From the NCBI GenBank assembly GCA_030035585.1, contig CM057475.1:4969501-5033500 (forward strand): a DNA stretch of 64,000 bases, in the 5' to 3' direction. The translations under genes and the position numbers were made by a program. The notes beneath the pieces are model-generated. The model did not search any database. It worked only from the letters and a program-made list of their open reading frames with translations, and had not been told where the DNA came from. This DNA comes from Dugong dugon. Taxonomy: Eukaryota; Chordata; Mammalia; Sirenia; Dugongidae. Shown piece by piece: positions 10,688 to 22,924 of the stretch (position 1 is its first letter; the number at the start of each line of letters is the position of its first letter).

Positions 10688-12697
10688 GAGGAGGCGGAGC
10701 CAACATGGCTCTATAGACAGAAGCACCATGCTGTCCCTCCACAGCAAAGACCCAAAAAACTAAGTAAAACAGAGACAAATGTCAGTCCTGGAACCCTAAG
10801 TGTTAAATGAAGAAATAAACTCAGCCAAGCACCGAAAGGAAAAAGTAACTGACACAGAACAGAGAAAGTGGAGAGATACCAGCGGAGGTGTCCTATCAGT
10901 TAATGCGGCACGGATTCAGCATCTGAGACTCCTGTTGGAGATCAGCAGACAGAAAGTAAGGGAAAGCAGCTTCATGGAGCTCACAGTAGGAGACAGAGAA
11001 CCAACTAATCAGCAATATATGCTTTCCCAACCCCCTTCTTCCCACTGCTGGGCCTCTGCCACTTTCTAGCTAGCTGTGGTCATTTGGCTGGCCAAGAGGT
11101 GCAGGCTCCATGCCGCTTGGATTAGCCCTGCCCATGTTGAAGAGCAGTGGACAGGGAGTACAGAAAAGCAGCTCTCAGCAGAAGACAGAACACCAAGTAA
11201 CAAGCCATATATGCTTTCCCACTCCATCCTTCTTCCCCCTGATCAGCCTCTGCCACTTTCCTAGTGGGCTGTGGTCACTCAGCTGGCAGGGAAATGCCAG
11301 CTCCATGCTGCTTGGATTCACCCTGCCCAAATCATAGATCAGCAGACAGTGAGTATGGGAAAGCAGCTTCATGGGGCTCCTAGTAGGAGACAGAGCACCT
11401 GGTAACCAGCAATATACACTTTTCCAGCTCCCACCCTTCTTTCACCCACTCGGCCTCTGCTGCTTCCCATTAGCTGCAGCCTCTTGGCAGGGAGGCACCA
11501 GCTGGAGCTCCATGCCACTTGGATTCACCCCGCCCACAGTGGCTGGCTCTGTCAGTGCCATTTATTTGCTGCTGGTGTTGCTTTTTTCCACTTCTTTTGG
11601 TTTCTTCCCTGCATCTCACCTCCTCCCCCTCCTTTCACTCGAACACCTGGCTCCATATGACATCTATGCTTCTTGAAAGGCTGTGAAGCACCACTCAGCT
11701 GGGGAACTGCTTCCCTGGTCTGTGCCACCACGCTGGTGGGATCTTTGGGGCTTTTCTTTTTTTTCTTTGTTTTGTTTTTCTCTGTTTTATTTTGTTTATT
11801 TGTTTGTTTTCTTTTCTTTTTGCGATTTGGGAGGCCCTTCTAGCCAGGCTGTACTGCATGGCCTGGGAGCCACTTCCTGGGTCTGCGTAGCCACATCCGT
11901 GGGATCTCTGGAGGCCCTTTTTTCCTTTTTGTCTCTCTTCATTTCTCGGTTTCTTATCTCTCTATAGTTACCTTCTTTTCCTGTCTCCTGAACACCTGGC
12001 ATTGTGTCACATCTCTGCCCTTTGAGCCAGGAGGTACTGCTCAGCCTGGGAGGCACTTTCCCAGTTGTACCCAAACTGGTTGGATTGCTGGAGGCTTTTC
12101 TTTGTTTTCTAAATTTTTACTTATTTATTTTATCTTTTTCTTTTTTGTATTTCTCCATTTCTTGGTTTCTCGTATCTCCACTCCAACATCAACCTCCCTT
12201 AGCATTGTTTTTTTTTTACTTTTTTGTTTGTTTGTTTAGGCCCCTGTTTCTCTCTTCTCTCTTCTTTCCCATACCCATCTTAGTGCCACATCACAATTGC
12301 TCCCCTCCTTCCTGGATAACTGCACTGTGCACTGAACATCAAACCCCTTAGCAGCACAGGTACAACCTAACAGAATCTAAACTGCACTGACTCCCAAACC
12401 ACCCTATCAGCCCAAGTACGTGCCACAAACAACCCATCCCAAACCCTTCCCTTCAGCTGGACCTGTCCTATGGCACCATAGCTAAGCGACTGACCCTGCC
12501 CTTTGGACAAGGAGGTGAAAAATATCATGACCACATATGAGCAAACAACAATGAATGCACAGCCCACCTGTTCAGACATAAACAAATAAAACAGCAGGAC
12601 GAAATAAACAAATCTACAATCAATAAATGAAGAAAATATCTACTGAATGTCCCAAAGACTGCAGACAATATCAAAACGTACGAAAAAACAGAACAGG
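10688..12697 (+). promoter_or_regulatory. L1 B 5' UTR with tandem monomers
   Basis: Three type-1 monomers share 'agcagcttcatgg'-like blocks at 10,975, 11,167 and 11,362, giving a period of about 195 bp. Two or three type-2 units follow, sharing 'ggtggatctttgg / ggaggccctt' blocks near 11,735, 11,905 and 12,080, with T-rich spacers. L1 D has two type-1 units at 23,585 and 23,793 (208 bp apart). Tandem monomer promoters are known from rodent L1s. A similar promoter role here is inference. Confidence 0.65.
10701..10709 (+). promoter_or_regulatory. Possible YY1-type site at the L1 5' end
   Basis: caacatggc lies about 14 bp from the L1 B start and contains the AANATGG core of YY1 sites. The same block is present at 6,071 in L1 A and 23,322 in L1 D. 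Human L1 has a YY1 site in the same terminal position that sets transcription start. Function here is inferred from position only. Confidence 0.4.
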
Positions 12698-13745
12698 ATT
12701 TTTCCAGCAGTATCCAAAATAGAACACCAGGTGACTTTCCAGCAGAGAAAAGGCACTAGAACTACTTGATAGGGAATTCAAATCTCTAATATTCAGAGCT
12801 ATCCAAGAGTTGAAGCAAAAAGCACACAAAAATGAGTAAAAAATAAACAAATTCATGGAAAAGGCAAACAAATTCATGGAAAATATAGAGAAAAAATGGA
12901 ATAATTCAGGAAAATAATACAGGAACAAAAAGTCAAAAGTAATTCACAGATAGAAATCATACAAAAACAACAATTAGAAATCCAAAAGATAGACAACAAG
13001 ATTTCAGAAATGGACAACGTCACAGAAGGGCTGTGGAGTAGGTTTGAAACGATGAAAGATAGGATCAGCAAAATTGAAGACAAACACTTGGATACAACTC
13101 TGTTTGAGGACAAATCAGAAAAAAGAACAGAGAAAAATGAAGAAACCCTGATAATTATGTGAGATACAATCAAAAGCAAAAATTTGAGTGTGATTGGAGT
13201 TCCACAACAGGGAAGAGAAAACAGAAAATACAGAGAGGATCCCTGAAGAATTGCTGACAGAAAACTTCCCTAACACCATGAAAGATGAAAATCTGATCAT
13301 CCAAGAAGCTCAATGAACCCCATATAGGATAGACCCCAAAAGAAAATCACCAAGGCATATCATAATCACACTCGCCGAGACCAAAGACAAAGAATCCTGA
13401 GAGCAGTTAAAGAAAAATGAAAAGTCACATACAAAAGGGAAACAATAAGACTAAGCTCTGATGACTCAGCAGAAACCATTCAGGCAAGAAGGCAATGGGA
13501 TGACATACATAAATCTTGAAAGAAAAAAATTGCCAACCAAGAATAATATATACTGCAAAACTCTTGTTCTAATATGATGGCGAAATTAGGACACTTCCAG
13601 ATAAAGAGAATTTTAAGGGACTACATAAAAACCCAACCAAACTTACAAGAATTATTAAAGAGAGTCCTTCAGTCTGAGAACAAACATCCTCAGACCACAG
13701 CCTGAATCTAGGAAGTAAGATCATATCAGACAGATACCAACCTAG
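12698..13745 (+). pseudogene. L1 B ORF1, broken (start codon lost)
   Basis: Homologous to ORF1 of L1 A and D: a coiled-coil region with KQQLEIQKI-like repeats (about 12,960), then the RNA-binding C-terminal half (about 13,180-13,600). The codon aligning with the ATG of A and D is ATT at 12,698. Several frameshifts and stops divide the frame. The expected terminal stop is at 13,743. It cannot make a full RNA-binding protein. Confidence 0.8.
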
Positions 13746-14125
13746 GAAATAAACTCTCAAAGATTATCTAAAACCAAAACAATTACACAAGGGACCAGAG
13801 AGGTTAATCTGCAAATGATAACAAAGTCAGAACAATAAAAGAGGGAATAAATGGTGTAGGTATAAAACTTTCTAATGGAGAGGAACACTAGGTGATACCA
13901 TGTAATAATAGACTGGTTCAAACCTAGGAAGATAAGGGTAAACATCAAGGTAACCACAAAGAAAGTTAACAAACCTACTCATTAAAATAAAGAAGAAAAA
14001 CATAAAGTCTCAGTAACAACAAAATCTACAAAAACAAAAGAAATGAAAAAATCTACAAACAAAAGGAATTCAGTATAGGAGAGTAATAGGAACAAAGAAA
14101 ATGTCGGCAAAAAAAGCACCACAAA

Positions 14126-17100
14126 ATGATAGCAAGAAACTCACACCTATCAATAATTACACTGAACATAAATGTCCTAAATGCACCCATAAAGAGACAC
14201 AGAGTGACAGAATGGATTAAAAAAACAGGATCCATCAGTACACTGTCTACAAGAGACACATCTTAGAAACAAAGACATAAATTTATTAAAAATCAAAGGA
14301 TGGAAAAAAATATATCAAGCAAACAGCTACCAAAAAAGAGCGGGAGTGGCTATACTAATCTCAGATAAAATAGATTTTACAACAAAATCCATCATAAAAG
14401 ACAAAGAAGGGCACTATATAATGATAAAAAGGATGATCCATCATGAAGATATAACCATAATAACCATCTACACACCCAAAGACAGGGCTCCAAAATACAT
14501 AAAACAAACTCTAACAGGGCAGAAAAGAGAAATTGACAGTTCCACAAAAATAGTAGGAGACTTCAACACACCACTCTTGGTAAAAGATGGAACATCTAGA
14601 AAGAAACTCAATAAAGATACAGAAGACCTAAAAGGCACAATCAGCCAACTTGACTTCATAGACACATATACAACACTCCACTCAACCACTGCAAAGTACA
14701 CGTTCTTTTCCAATGCACTCGAAACATTCTCCAGAATAGACCAACTCAGGCCATAGAGCAACCTTCAACAAAATCTAAAATATTGAGATTATACAAAGTA
14801 TCTTATCTGACCACAATGCCATCAAAGTAGAAATTAACAAAAGGAAGAGCAAGGGAAAAAAAACAATTACATGGAAACTGAATAACACCCTGCTTAAAAA
14901 CCACTGGGTAATAAAATAAATCGGAAATGGAATAAAAATATTCCTAGAATCAAACGAGAATGAAAACACATCACACCAAAATCTTTGGACATAGCAAAGG
15001 CAGTCCTCAGAGGTCAATTTATAGCAATAGATGCACTAATCAAAAAAGAAAGGGACAAAATCAAACCATTAGCTACACAACTCGATCAAACAGAAAGAGA
15101 ACAACGAAAAAAGCCCACTGCCACCAGAAAGAGGAAACAATAAAGACCAGAACAGAAACAAATGAAATAGAGAATAGAAAAACAAAAGAAAGAATCAACA
15201 AAACCAAAAGTTGGTTCTTTGAAAGGATCAACAAAATGGACAAACCATTGGCAAACTCAACAAAAGAAAAGCAGGAGAGGATGGAAATAACCCAAATAAG
15301 AAATGAAATTGGGGACATTACATCAGACCCAAGTGAAATAAAAAGGATCATAACAGAGTACTACAGAATACTCTACTCCAACGAATTTGAAAACCTAGAG
15401 GAAATGGATAGATTTCTAGAAACACACCACCACCCAAACTAACACAAAATGATATTGAAAATCTGAACAGACTCATAACAAGAGAAGAGATTGAAAAGGT
15501 AATTTGAAAAAAAAAAAAAAACTCCATACAAAAAAAAAAAAAAAAGCCCTGGCTCAGACGGCTTCACTGCAGAATTCTACCAAACATTCAGAGAAAAGCT
15601 TATTCCAGTACTCTCAAACTATTTCAGAGCATAGAAAAGGAAGTTATACTTCCAAATTCATTCTATAAAGCCAGCATGAACCTGCTATCAAAACCAGGCA
15701 AAGACACCACCAAAAAAGAAAATTACACACCAATATCTCTCATGAATATAGATGCAAAAATTCTCAACAAAATTCTAGCCAATAGAATTCAGCATTATAT
15801 CAAAAAAAAAAAAAAAAAAACACCACCACGAAGTAAGATTCGCACCAGGTATACAAGGATGGTTCAGCATTAGAAAATCAATCAACCTAATTCACCACAT
15901 AAATAAAAGGAAAGGAAAGAATCATATGATCATCTTAATTGATGCAGAAAAGGCATTTGACAAAGTCCAACACCCATTCCTGATAAAAACTCTCAATAAA
16001 ATAGGTATAGAAGAGAAATTTCTTGACATAATAAAGGGCATCTATGCAATACCAACAGCTAACATCATTCTTAATGGAGAGAGGCTGCAAACATTCCCGT
16101 TGAGAACAGAAAGAAGACAAGGGTGCCCTTTATCACCACTCTTATTTAAAATCGTGCTGGAAGACCTAGCTAGAGCAATAAGGCAAGAAAAAGAAATAAA
16201 AGGCATCCAAATTGGTAATGAAGAAGTTAAACTGTCCCTATTTGTGGATGATACGGTACTATACATAGAAAACCCAAACGACTTCACGAAAAAACTAGTA
16301 GAACTAATAGAAAGATTCAGGAGAGTAGCAGGATACAAGATAAACATACAAAAATCAGTTGGATTCCTATACACCAATAAACAGAACGATTAAAAGGAAA
16401 TCAGAAAAGCAATATCATTTATGATAGCCCCTAAAAAAAAAATACTTAGGAATAAATCTAACCAGGGATGTAAAAGACCTATACAAAGAAAACTACAAAA
16501 CACTACTGCAAAATACCAAAAGAGAGCTACATAAGTGGAAAAACACACCATGCTCCTAGATAGGCAGACTCAACACTGTGAAAATGACAGTGAAAATGGC
16601 AATTCTACCCAAAGCAATTTACAAATGCAATGCAATCCGGATGCAAATACTAACAACATTCTTTAAAGAGATGGAAAAACTATTCATTAATTTTATATGG
16701 AAAGGGAAGAAGTCCCAGATAAGTAAAGCACTACCGAAGAAGAATAAAGTAGGAGGACTCACACTACCTGATTTCAGAACTTACTATACAGCTACAGTAG
16801 TCAAAACTGCCTGATACTGGTACAAAGACAGATACATTGACCAATGGAACAGAATTGAGAACCCGGATATAAATCCATCCACCTATGGTCACCTGATCTT
16901 CGACAAGGGCCCAAAGTCCAACAAATGGGGAAAAGGCAGTCTTTCTAACAAATGGCGCTGGTAAAACTGGATGTTCATCTGCAAAAAAATGAAACAGGAC
17001 CCATATCTCACACCATGTACAAAAAACTAATTCAAAATGGATCAATTAAAGTTCATAAAAGAAAAAATAGGATCAATGTTAGAGGCCCTAATACATGGCA

Positions 17101-17943
17101 TTAACAGGATGCAAACCATAATAAACAACACGTAAACTCCAGAGGGTAAGCCAGATAACTGAGATGTGCTAAAAATTAAACACTTATGTTCATCAAAAGA
17201 CTTCACCAAAAGAGTAAAAAGAGAACCTACAGACCGGGAAAAAAAATTTGGACATTACGAGTCAGACAAAGATCTAATCTTAAAATCTACAGGCAAATCC
17301 AACACATCTACAACAAAAAGACAAATAATCCATTTAAAAAATGGGCAAAGAAAGTGAACAGACACTTCAACAAAGAAGACATCCAAATGGCCAACAGATA
17401 CATGAGAAAATGCTCGCGATCACTAGCCATTAGAGAAATGCAAATCAAAACAACGAGATACCATTTCACCCCGGCATTACTGGCATGAATCAAAAAAACA
17501 GGAAATAACAAATGTTGGAGAGGCTGTGAGGAGATCGAAACGCTTATGCACTGCTGGTGGGAATGCAAAATGATACAACCATTTTGGAAAATGATATGGT
17601 GCTTCCTTAGAAACCTAGAAATAGAAATATCATATGATCCAGCAATCCGACTCCTAGGAATATATCCTAGAGAAAAAAGAATCTTCACATGAACTGACAT
17701 ATGCACACCCATGTTCATTGCAGCATTGTTCACTATAGCAAAACGATGGAAACATCCTAGCTTCCCATCAACAGATGAATGGATAAACTATGGTACACAC
17801 ATACAAAGGAGTATTATACAATGATAAAAAACAATGATCAGTCTGCAAAGCATCTCATAACATGGATAAATCTGGAGGGCATTACGCTGAGTGAAATAAG
17901 TCAATCATAAAAGGACAAATATTGTATGAGACCACTACTATAA
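14126..17943 (+). pseudogene. L1 B ORF2 (endonuclease-reverse transcriptase), broken
   Basis: The ATG at 14,126 aligns with the ORF2 start. Endonuclease blocks occur at 14,230-14,830 (CLQETHLRNKDIN-like, VGDFNTPL). RT blocks occur at 15,926-16,393: [26 protein letters not shown], and the catalytic motif, which reads FVDD instead of FADD. The Cys-rich C-terminal region is near 17,515, with the stop at 17,941. The frame is broken in at least eight places. Notable are expanded A-runs at 15,507-15,520, 15,531-15,545 and 15,802-15,820, where the open copy L1 E has only seven or fewer A residues. Confidence 0.85.
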
Positions 17944-18889
17944 AAATTCATGAAAAGATTTACAAACAAAAAACAATCTTTGATGGTTATGAGGGAGGGG
18001 ACGGGTAGGTATGGAAAAACACTAACTACAGAATAGATATGTGGCAACTTTGTTGAATGGTAAGATAGTACAAAATACTGGGAAACTAGCACAACTTGTA
18101 CAAGGCAAGGTCATGGAAGCCCATAGACACATCCAAACCCCCTGAGGGACCACACTGTTGGGCTGAGGGCTGTGGGGACCATGGTCTCAGTAAACGTTTA
18201 GCTCAATTGGCTTAACATAGTTTATAAAGAAAATGTTCTACATTCTACTTTGGTGAGTAGCATCTGGGCTCTTAAAAGCCTGGGAGCAGCCACCTAAGAT
18301 ACTTCACTGGTCTCACCCTTTCGTGAGTAAGGAAGAATAAATAAAACTAAAGATACAAAGAAAAGATTAGTCCAAAGGACTGATAGACCACAACTACCAC
18401 GGCATCCACCAGACTGAGTCCAGCACAACTAGATGGTGCCCGGCTACCACCACTGACTGCTCTGACAGGGATCACAATAGAGGGTCCTGGACACAGCTGG
18501 AGAAAAATGTAGAATAAAATGCTAATCCTAAAAAAAGACCAGACTTACTGGCCTGACAGAAACTGGAGAAACCCGAAGAGTATGGCCCCCAGACACACTT
18601 TTAGCTCAGTAATGAAGTCACTCCCGAGGTTCACCCTTCAGTCAAAGATTAGACAGGCCCTTAAAACAAAACGAGACTAAAGGGGCACACCAGCCCAGGG
18701 GCAAGAACTAGAAGGCAGGAGGGGACAGGAAAGCTGTTAATAGGGAACCCAAAGTGGAGAAGGGAGAGTGTTGACATGTCTTGGGGTTGTTAACCAATGT
18801 CATAAAACTATGTGTGTACTAAGTGTTTAATGAGAAGCTAGTTTGTTCTGTAAACCTTCACCCAAAGTACAATTTTAAAAAAAGAAAGA

Positions 18890-18973
18890 AATTAGTCCAT
18901 ATTGTCACAGCAAGTGAGTAGGCAGGCTGGACATCAGATCCAGGTGTGACTACATGAGGGTTCATGTTTTGAA
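18890..18973 (+). other. Probable 3'-transduced sequence of L1 B
   Basis: About 80 bp of non-L1 sequence lies between the normal L1 A-rich tail (about 18,870-18,889) and a second A-run (18,972-18,979). The right target duplication begins only after the second A-run. The simplest reading is read-through of the source L1 into its flank, followed by retrotransposition. No AATAAA is visible in it. Confidence 0.6.
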
Positions 18974-18995
18974 AAAAAAGAAGAAATTTAAAAGA
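18974..18995. repeat. Overlapping right target duplications of L1 B and L1 A
   Basis: 18,974-18,990 repeats 10,671-10,687 (L1 B, 17 bp). 18,983-18,995 repeats 6,056-6,068 (L1 A, 13 bp). The 8-bp overlap proves the order: A first, then B in its junction. Confidence 0.8.
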
Positions 18996-19639
18996 AAAGT
19001 GCAGAAATGAATTTAAGAGCTCTAATATTCTTGTGCACTATCCAGAAAGAATCCACGAGTGGTGGACTCTGAAAGGTTATGCAGATCCCTAACCAACTGC
19101 ATCTGAAGGGGAACAGTGCCAACAAGAGGTGTAGCACAATTGGCTGAAGGAGAGTCAAGGGAGTCATGCTGGACAAGCAGATGCTTAGAAACTTGGGCAA
19201 ACTTGGAGAGCTAGATAACGTCATGAGGAGTCCTGCCTGAAAAATTCCACTATCCACTTTTCCTAGGCCTATTCCTTGCCTCAGCTAGGAGCGTCTATTA
19301 AAATAATCTTTCCATTACTTTTTGGTTGATTCCTTATCACCTAGCCATATTCCTGAGCATTTTCGTACTCTTCAAGTTCTTCCACTTTTACTTTTCCCTC
19401 ACACTCAACTATAGCCTTTTACCTTCCTGAGAGAGAAATGCCATCCTATCAGAGCTCCTCAACTTTGTTCCTCCCCACTTTGTCCTCAGTCTTTCCTGAA
19501 GACTGTTCCCTCTGCAGGTGTTATGAGAAAATAAACCAGAAAAGGCTCTTTTTTCCCTAGAACACACTTTTGAATGAGCATTGTTATTTTCTTTAAGACG
19601 TTCATATTGTCACAAAATCCTAAAATAATTTCCCATGCC
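18996..19639. other. Unassigned sequence, no gene seen
   Basis: No recognised repeat and only short open frames. It continues the pre-integration flank of L1 A. Confidence 0.4.
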
Positions 19640-19805
19640 AGGCATAATTTCCATACAAGACATACAAATAAGCAGGAAAATATAATCTATAATCAGAACA
19701 ATTAATCAAGATCAACTTAGAAGTGACAAAAATAATAGAATTAGTAGAGAAGAATGTTAAAAGGGTTATTATAACTATATTCCATTCATTCAAGAAGCTA
19801 GAGGA
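19640..19805 (+). mobile_element. Ancient L1M host, ORF1 piece 1
   Basis: Resembles L1M ORF1: 'aaataagcaggaaaatata', 'gacaaaaataatagaattag', 'gttattataactatattcca', 'ttcaagaagctagagg'. The reading continues in homology at 21,640, so this is the first visible piece of an L1M split by later insertions. Confidence 0.65.
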
Positions 19806-20820
19806 CTTTATCAACAAATTGAAAAGACAACCTACAGATTGGGAGAAAATTTTAGGGAAATATATATCATGTAACGGCCTTATATCCAAAATATATGTAA
19901 AACTTCTACCACTTAACAATAAAAGGACAAAAAATCCAATCAAAAACAGGCAAAGGACTTAAACAGATGACAGTTCACCAAAGAGGATATTCAAATGGCC
20001 AACAAGCACATGAAAAGATGCTCAACATCGTTAACCATCAGGGAAATGCAAATCAAAACCACAATGAGGTAACACTTCACTTTCATTACAATGGCAATGA
20101 TAAAAAAAAAACAAAAAACAAGTATTGGAGAGGTTATGGAGAAAATGAAACCCTTATCCATTGCTAGTGAGAATGTAGTATGGTGCAACCACTGTGGGAA
20201 ACAGTTTAGCAGTTCCTCAAAAAGTTGAACACAAAATTACCATATAACCTAGAAATCGCATTCCTTGAGTATAAACCCAGAAGAAATGAAAACAAGAACT
20301 CAAACAGAAACTTGTACATCAAAGTTCATTGCAGTACCTTTCACAATAGCCCACAAATGGAAGCAACCAAAACATCCGTCATCAGATGAATGGATAAACA
20401 AAACATGGTATATACATATGATGGAATATTGTGCAGCCATAAAGAGAAATGAAGTTCAGATGCATGCTACAGTGTGACTGAAACTTGAAAACATACTGAA
20501 CAAAATAAATCAGTCACAAAGGGACGAATACTGTATGATCTCATTTATATGAAACAAGCAAATATATAGAAAGGGAGGGGTAAAGTGTTTTTTTGTTTGG
20601 GGGGCATTGAGTTTATGTTAACGTTTGTTGAATATTTTGGAAAAGGATAGCCATAATGGTGGCACAACATGAAAAATGTAATCAATGCCATTGAATTGTA
20701 AATGCAGAAGTTGTGCTGGTGAATGTTTTAGTGTGTATATCTTCACAACAGTATCAAAAAGGAAGCTAGGGGAAAGATTAAGCAAGTTATTAAAAACAAA
20801 GATATAAAAAAAAAAAAAAA
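19806..20820 (+). mobile_element. L1 3' fragment (ORF2 end, 3' UTR, poly-A)
   Basis: ORF2 C-terminal homology runs from 'caacaaattgaaaagacaacc' through 'aaatggccaacaagcacatga', 'ggagaggttatgga' and 'catcagatgaatggata' to a tail of about 15 A at 20,806. It is diverged from the young L1s and 5'-truncated, and it interrupts the L1M ORF1. Confidence 0.75.
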
Positions 20821-20833
20821 ACTAAAAACAGCA

Positions 20834-21619
20834 TGAAGGCGGTGTCCGACCTCCTCTAACTTCACAAAGCGGAAAGAGAAAAAAGATCAACGGCCCAAGG
20901 CTGATTGATTCCTATGAGACAGAGGTCAGACATGCCTCCTCTCTCTGCAATCTTTACCAACAACCATCCCTCCCATGGCACTCTTTATTTCTCTGCTGGG
21001 TTCAATAATTCATTGCAATGCCCACACAGAACTCATACCCATGACTGTGGGGTTTATTAGGGAAGTAATAGGTTATAATTCCATTTGAGAAACACTCAAG
21101 ATACAGTTCTTCCATCAGGACAGCCTCTTTTCAGCTGTGCTTACAGGCACACCTCTCTCTGGTCCTAGGCCTTTGTCCTGATCAGGCAAGTGTTACAAAG
21201 CTCCTTTAGCCCCAGCCAATAAATGCCCAGAGGCACCCCACTCCACCAGTAAGCCTTGGCCCAAAGGCACTCAGCTTTCTTACTCCGTGGGCCAGGAAGC
21301 TCAATGCTCGATCTCCTGCCAGTCTCTCCTACTGCTCTTTTTCTGCCACCGCTTCTCACAGCCTTCAGGGTTACAGCTAATTCCCTGTCTCCTGGGCCTA
21401 AGAGCTTTTCAGGACAGGGATCCCAGGTCCAAAGAGCCACTCTCTGCTCCTGGCTGTTCTTCCCTGGTGACGGTGGGATCCTCTCTTTCCCACCTCTGCA
21501 ATGGCTCATTTCAAGTCTAGTGGTATGGCAAAACTGACCAGTCCTCTTAGTGGGCCACAATTACCCAATTTGCACAGTCCCACACAATCCCCACAAAAAC
21601 CATGGCTAGAAGTGCCACA
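20834..21619 (-). mobile_element. LTR-like interspersed repeat, probably solo, minus strand
   Basis: On the minus strand it begins tgtggcacttctagcc and has a polyadenylation-like aataaacccc block near 21,055. Its right flank resumes L1M ORF1, which shows it is an insertion. The open frame at 21,165-21,560 is on the same strand but resembles no protein I know. The LTR assignment rests on length (about 790 bp), the TG start and the poly-A signal. No partner LTR or internal region is present. Confidence 0.45.
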
Positions 21620-21639
21620 TTAAGTAATTCATTGCACCA

Positions 21640-22094
21640 CAAAACCCAAATTGAATTTCTAGAGATATAAGCTACAATGTCTGAAATTAATAATACACTG
21701 GATGGGATTAACAACAGATAGACATTGCAGAAGAAAAGATTAGTGAATTCGAAATAAACAGCACTAGAATCTACCCAAATGAGTCATGAAGGGGGAAAAA
21801 CACAGGAAAAAAAAAACAAAAGAATAGTGCCTCAGTGAGGAGTAAGACAACTTCAAATGGTGAAATATATGTGCAATTAGATCCCCTTAAGTAGATGGGG
21901 AGCACAGGGAGGAAAGAAAAAATATTTTAAAAAATAATGGCTGAATTTTTTCCAAATTTGTTGCAAAATATATACTCACAGACCTAATGAGTACAGGGAA
22001 TCCCAAGCAAAAGAAACAAAAACCATACTAAGGCACATCACAATTAAGTTACTTATACCAGTGATAAAGAGAAAGTCTTAAAAACATTCAGAGG
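21640..22094 (+). mobile_element. Ancient L1M host, ORF1 piece 2
   Basis: Continues L1M ORF1: 'aaattgaatttctagaga', 'gctacaatgtctgaaatt', 'acactggatgggattaac', 'gcagaagaaaagattagtga', and later 'aaagagaaagtcttaaaaac'. Stops are frequent. Confidence 0.7.
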
Positions 22095-22105
22095 ACTTAG
22101 CCATC

Positions 22106-22122
22106 AAGAAAAATAAAACCCT
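22106..22122. repeat. Left target-site duplication of L1 C
   Basis: aagaaaaataaaaccct matches 28,209-28,225 at 15 of 17 positions. The flanking L1M 3' fragment is colinear across the two copies. Confidence 0.7.
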
Positions 22123-22924
22123 TTATGGAAAACTCTATGGTGTTTCCTTAAAAAGCTAGAAATAGAAATACCACACAATCCAGCAATCCCACTCCTAGGA
22201 CTATATCCTAGAGAAATAAGAACTGTCACACAAATAGAAATATGCACACTTATGTTGAGTGCAGCATTATTCACAACAGCAAAAAAGACGGAAACAACCT
22301 AGCTTCCCATCAACAGATGAATGGATAAACTATGGAAACAATCTAAGTGCCCTTCAACAGATGAATGAATAAACAAATTATGGAACACACACACAATGGA
22401 ATATTATGTAATGATAAAGAACAATGATGAATCTTTAAAACATCTCACAACATGGATGAATCTGGAAGGCATTATGCTGAGTGACATAAATCAATCACAA
22501 AAGGAAAAGATCACTATAATAAAAACTGAAGAAAAGGTTTACACACAGAAAGAAACAGTCTTTGATGGTTATGAGGAAGGGAAGGGGTGGGGAGGAGAAA
22601 TCACTAACTAAATAGTAATTAAGTGGAAACTTATATGAAGGGAAAGATAGTACACAGTATAGGGAGAGTCAGCACAACTTGACCAAGGCAAAGTCGTAGA
22701 AGCTTCATAGATACATCCAAACTTTCTGAGGGACTGAGCTGCTGGAGTTGAGGGGTGGGGACCATGGTCTTAGGGAACATCTAGGTCAACTGGCATAATA
22801 GAGTCCGTAAATAAAATGTTCTACATCTGATTTTGGTGAGTAATGTCTGGGCCCTTAAAAGCTTGCTGGCAGCCATTTAAGATACACATACTGGTCCCAT
22901 CTTGTCTGGAGCAAAGAATGAAGA

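Larger units (their letters stand above)
10688..18973 (+). mobile_element. L1 'B': full-length LINE-1, inactive
   Basis: It starts with gaggaggcggagccaacatgg and runs through a 2-kb monomeric 5' UTR, ORF1, a short spacer, ORF2 and a 3' UTR with an A-rich tail near 18,880. A further 84 bp and a second A-run (18,972) precede the right 17-bp target duplication. That makes the unit about 8.3 kb. Both ORFs are broken by point changes and frameshifts, many of them at expanded A-runs. It sits inside the 3' target duplication of L1 A and is therefore younger than A. Confidence 0.9.

Noticed and set aside
21165-21560. 131-codon minus-strand open frame
   Set aside because: It sits within an LTR-like repeat with no protein similarity. 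Its length is plausible by chance in GC-richer DNA.
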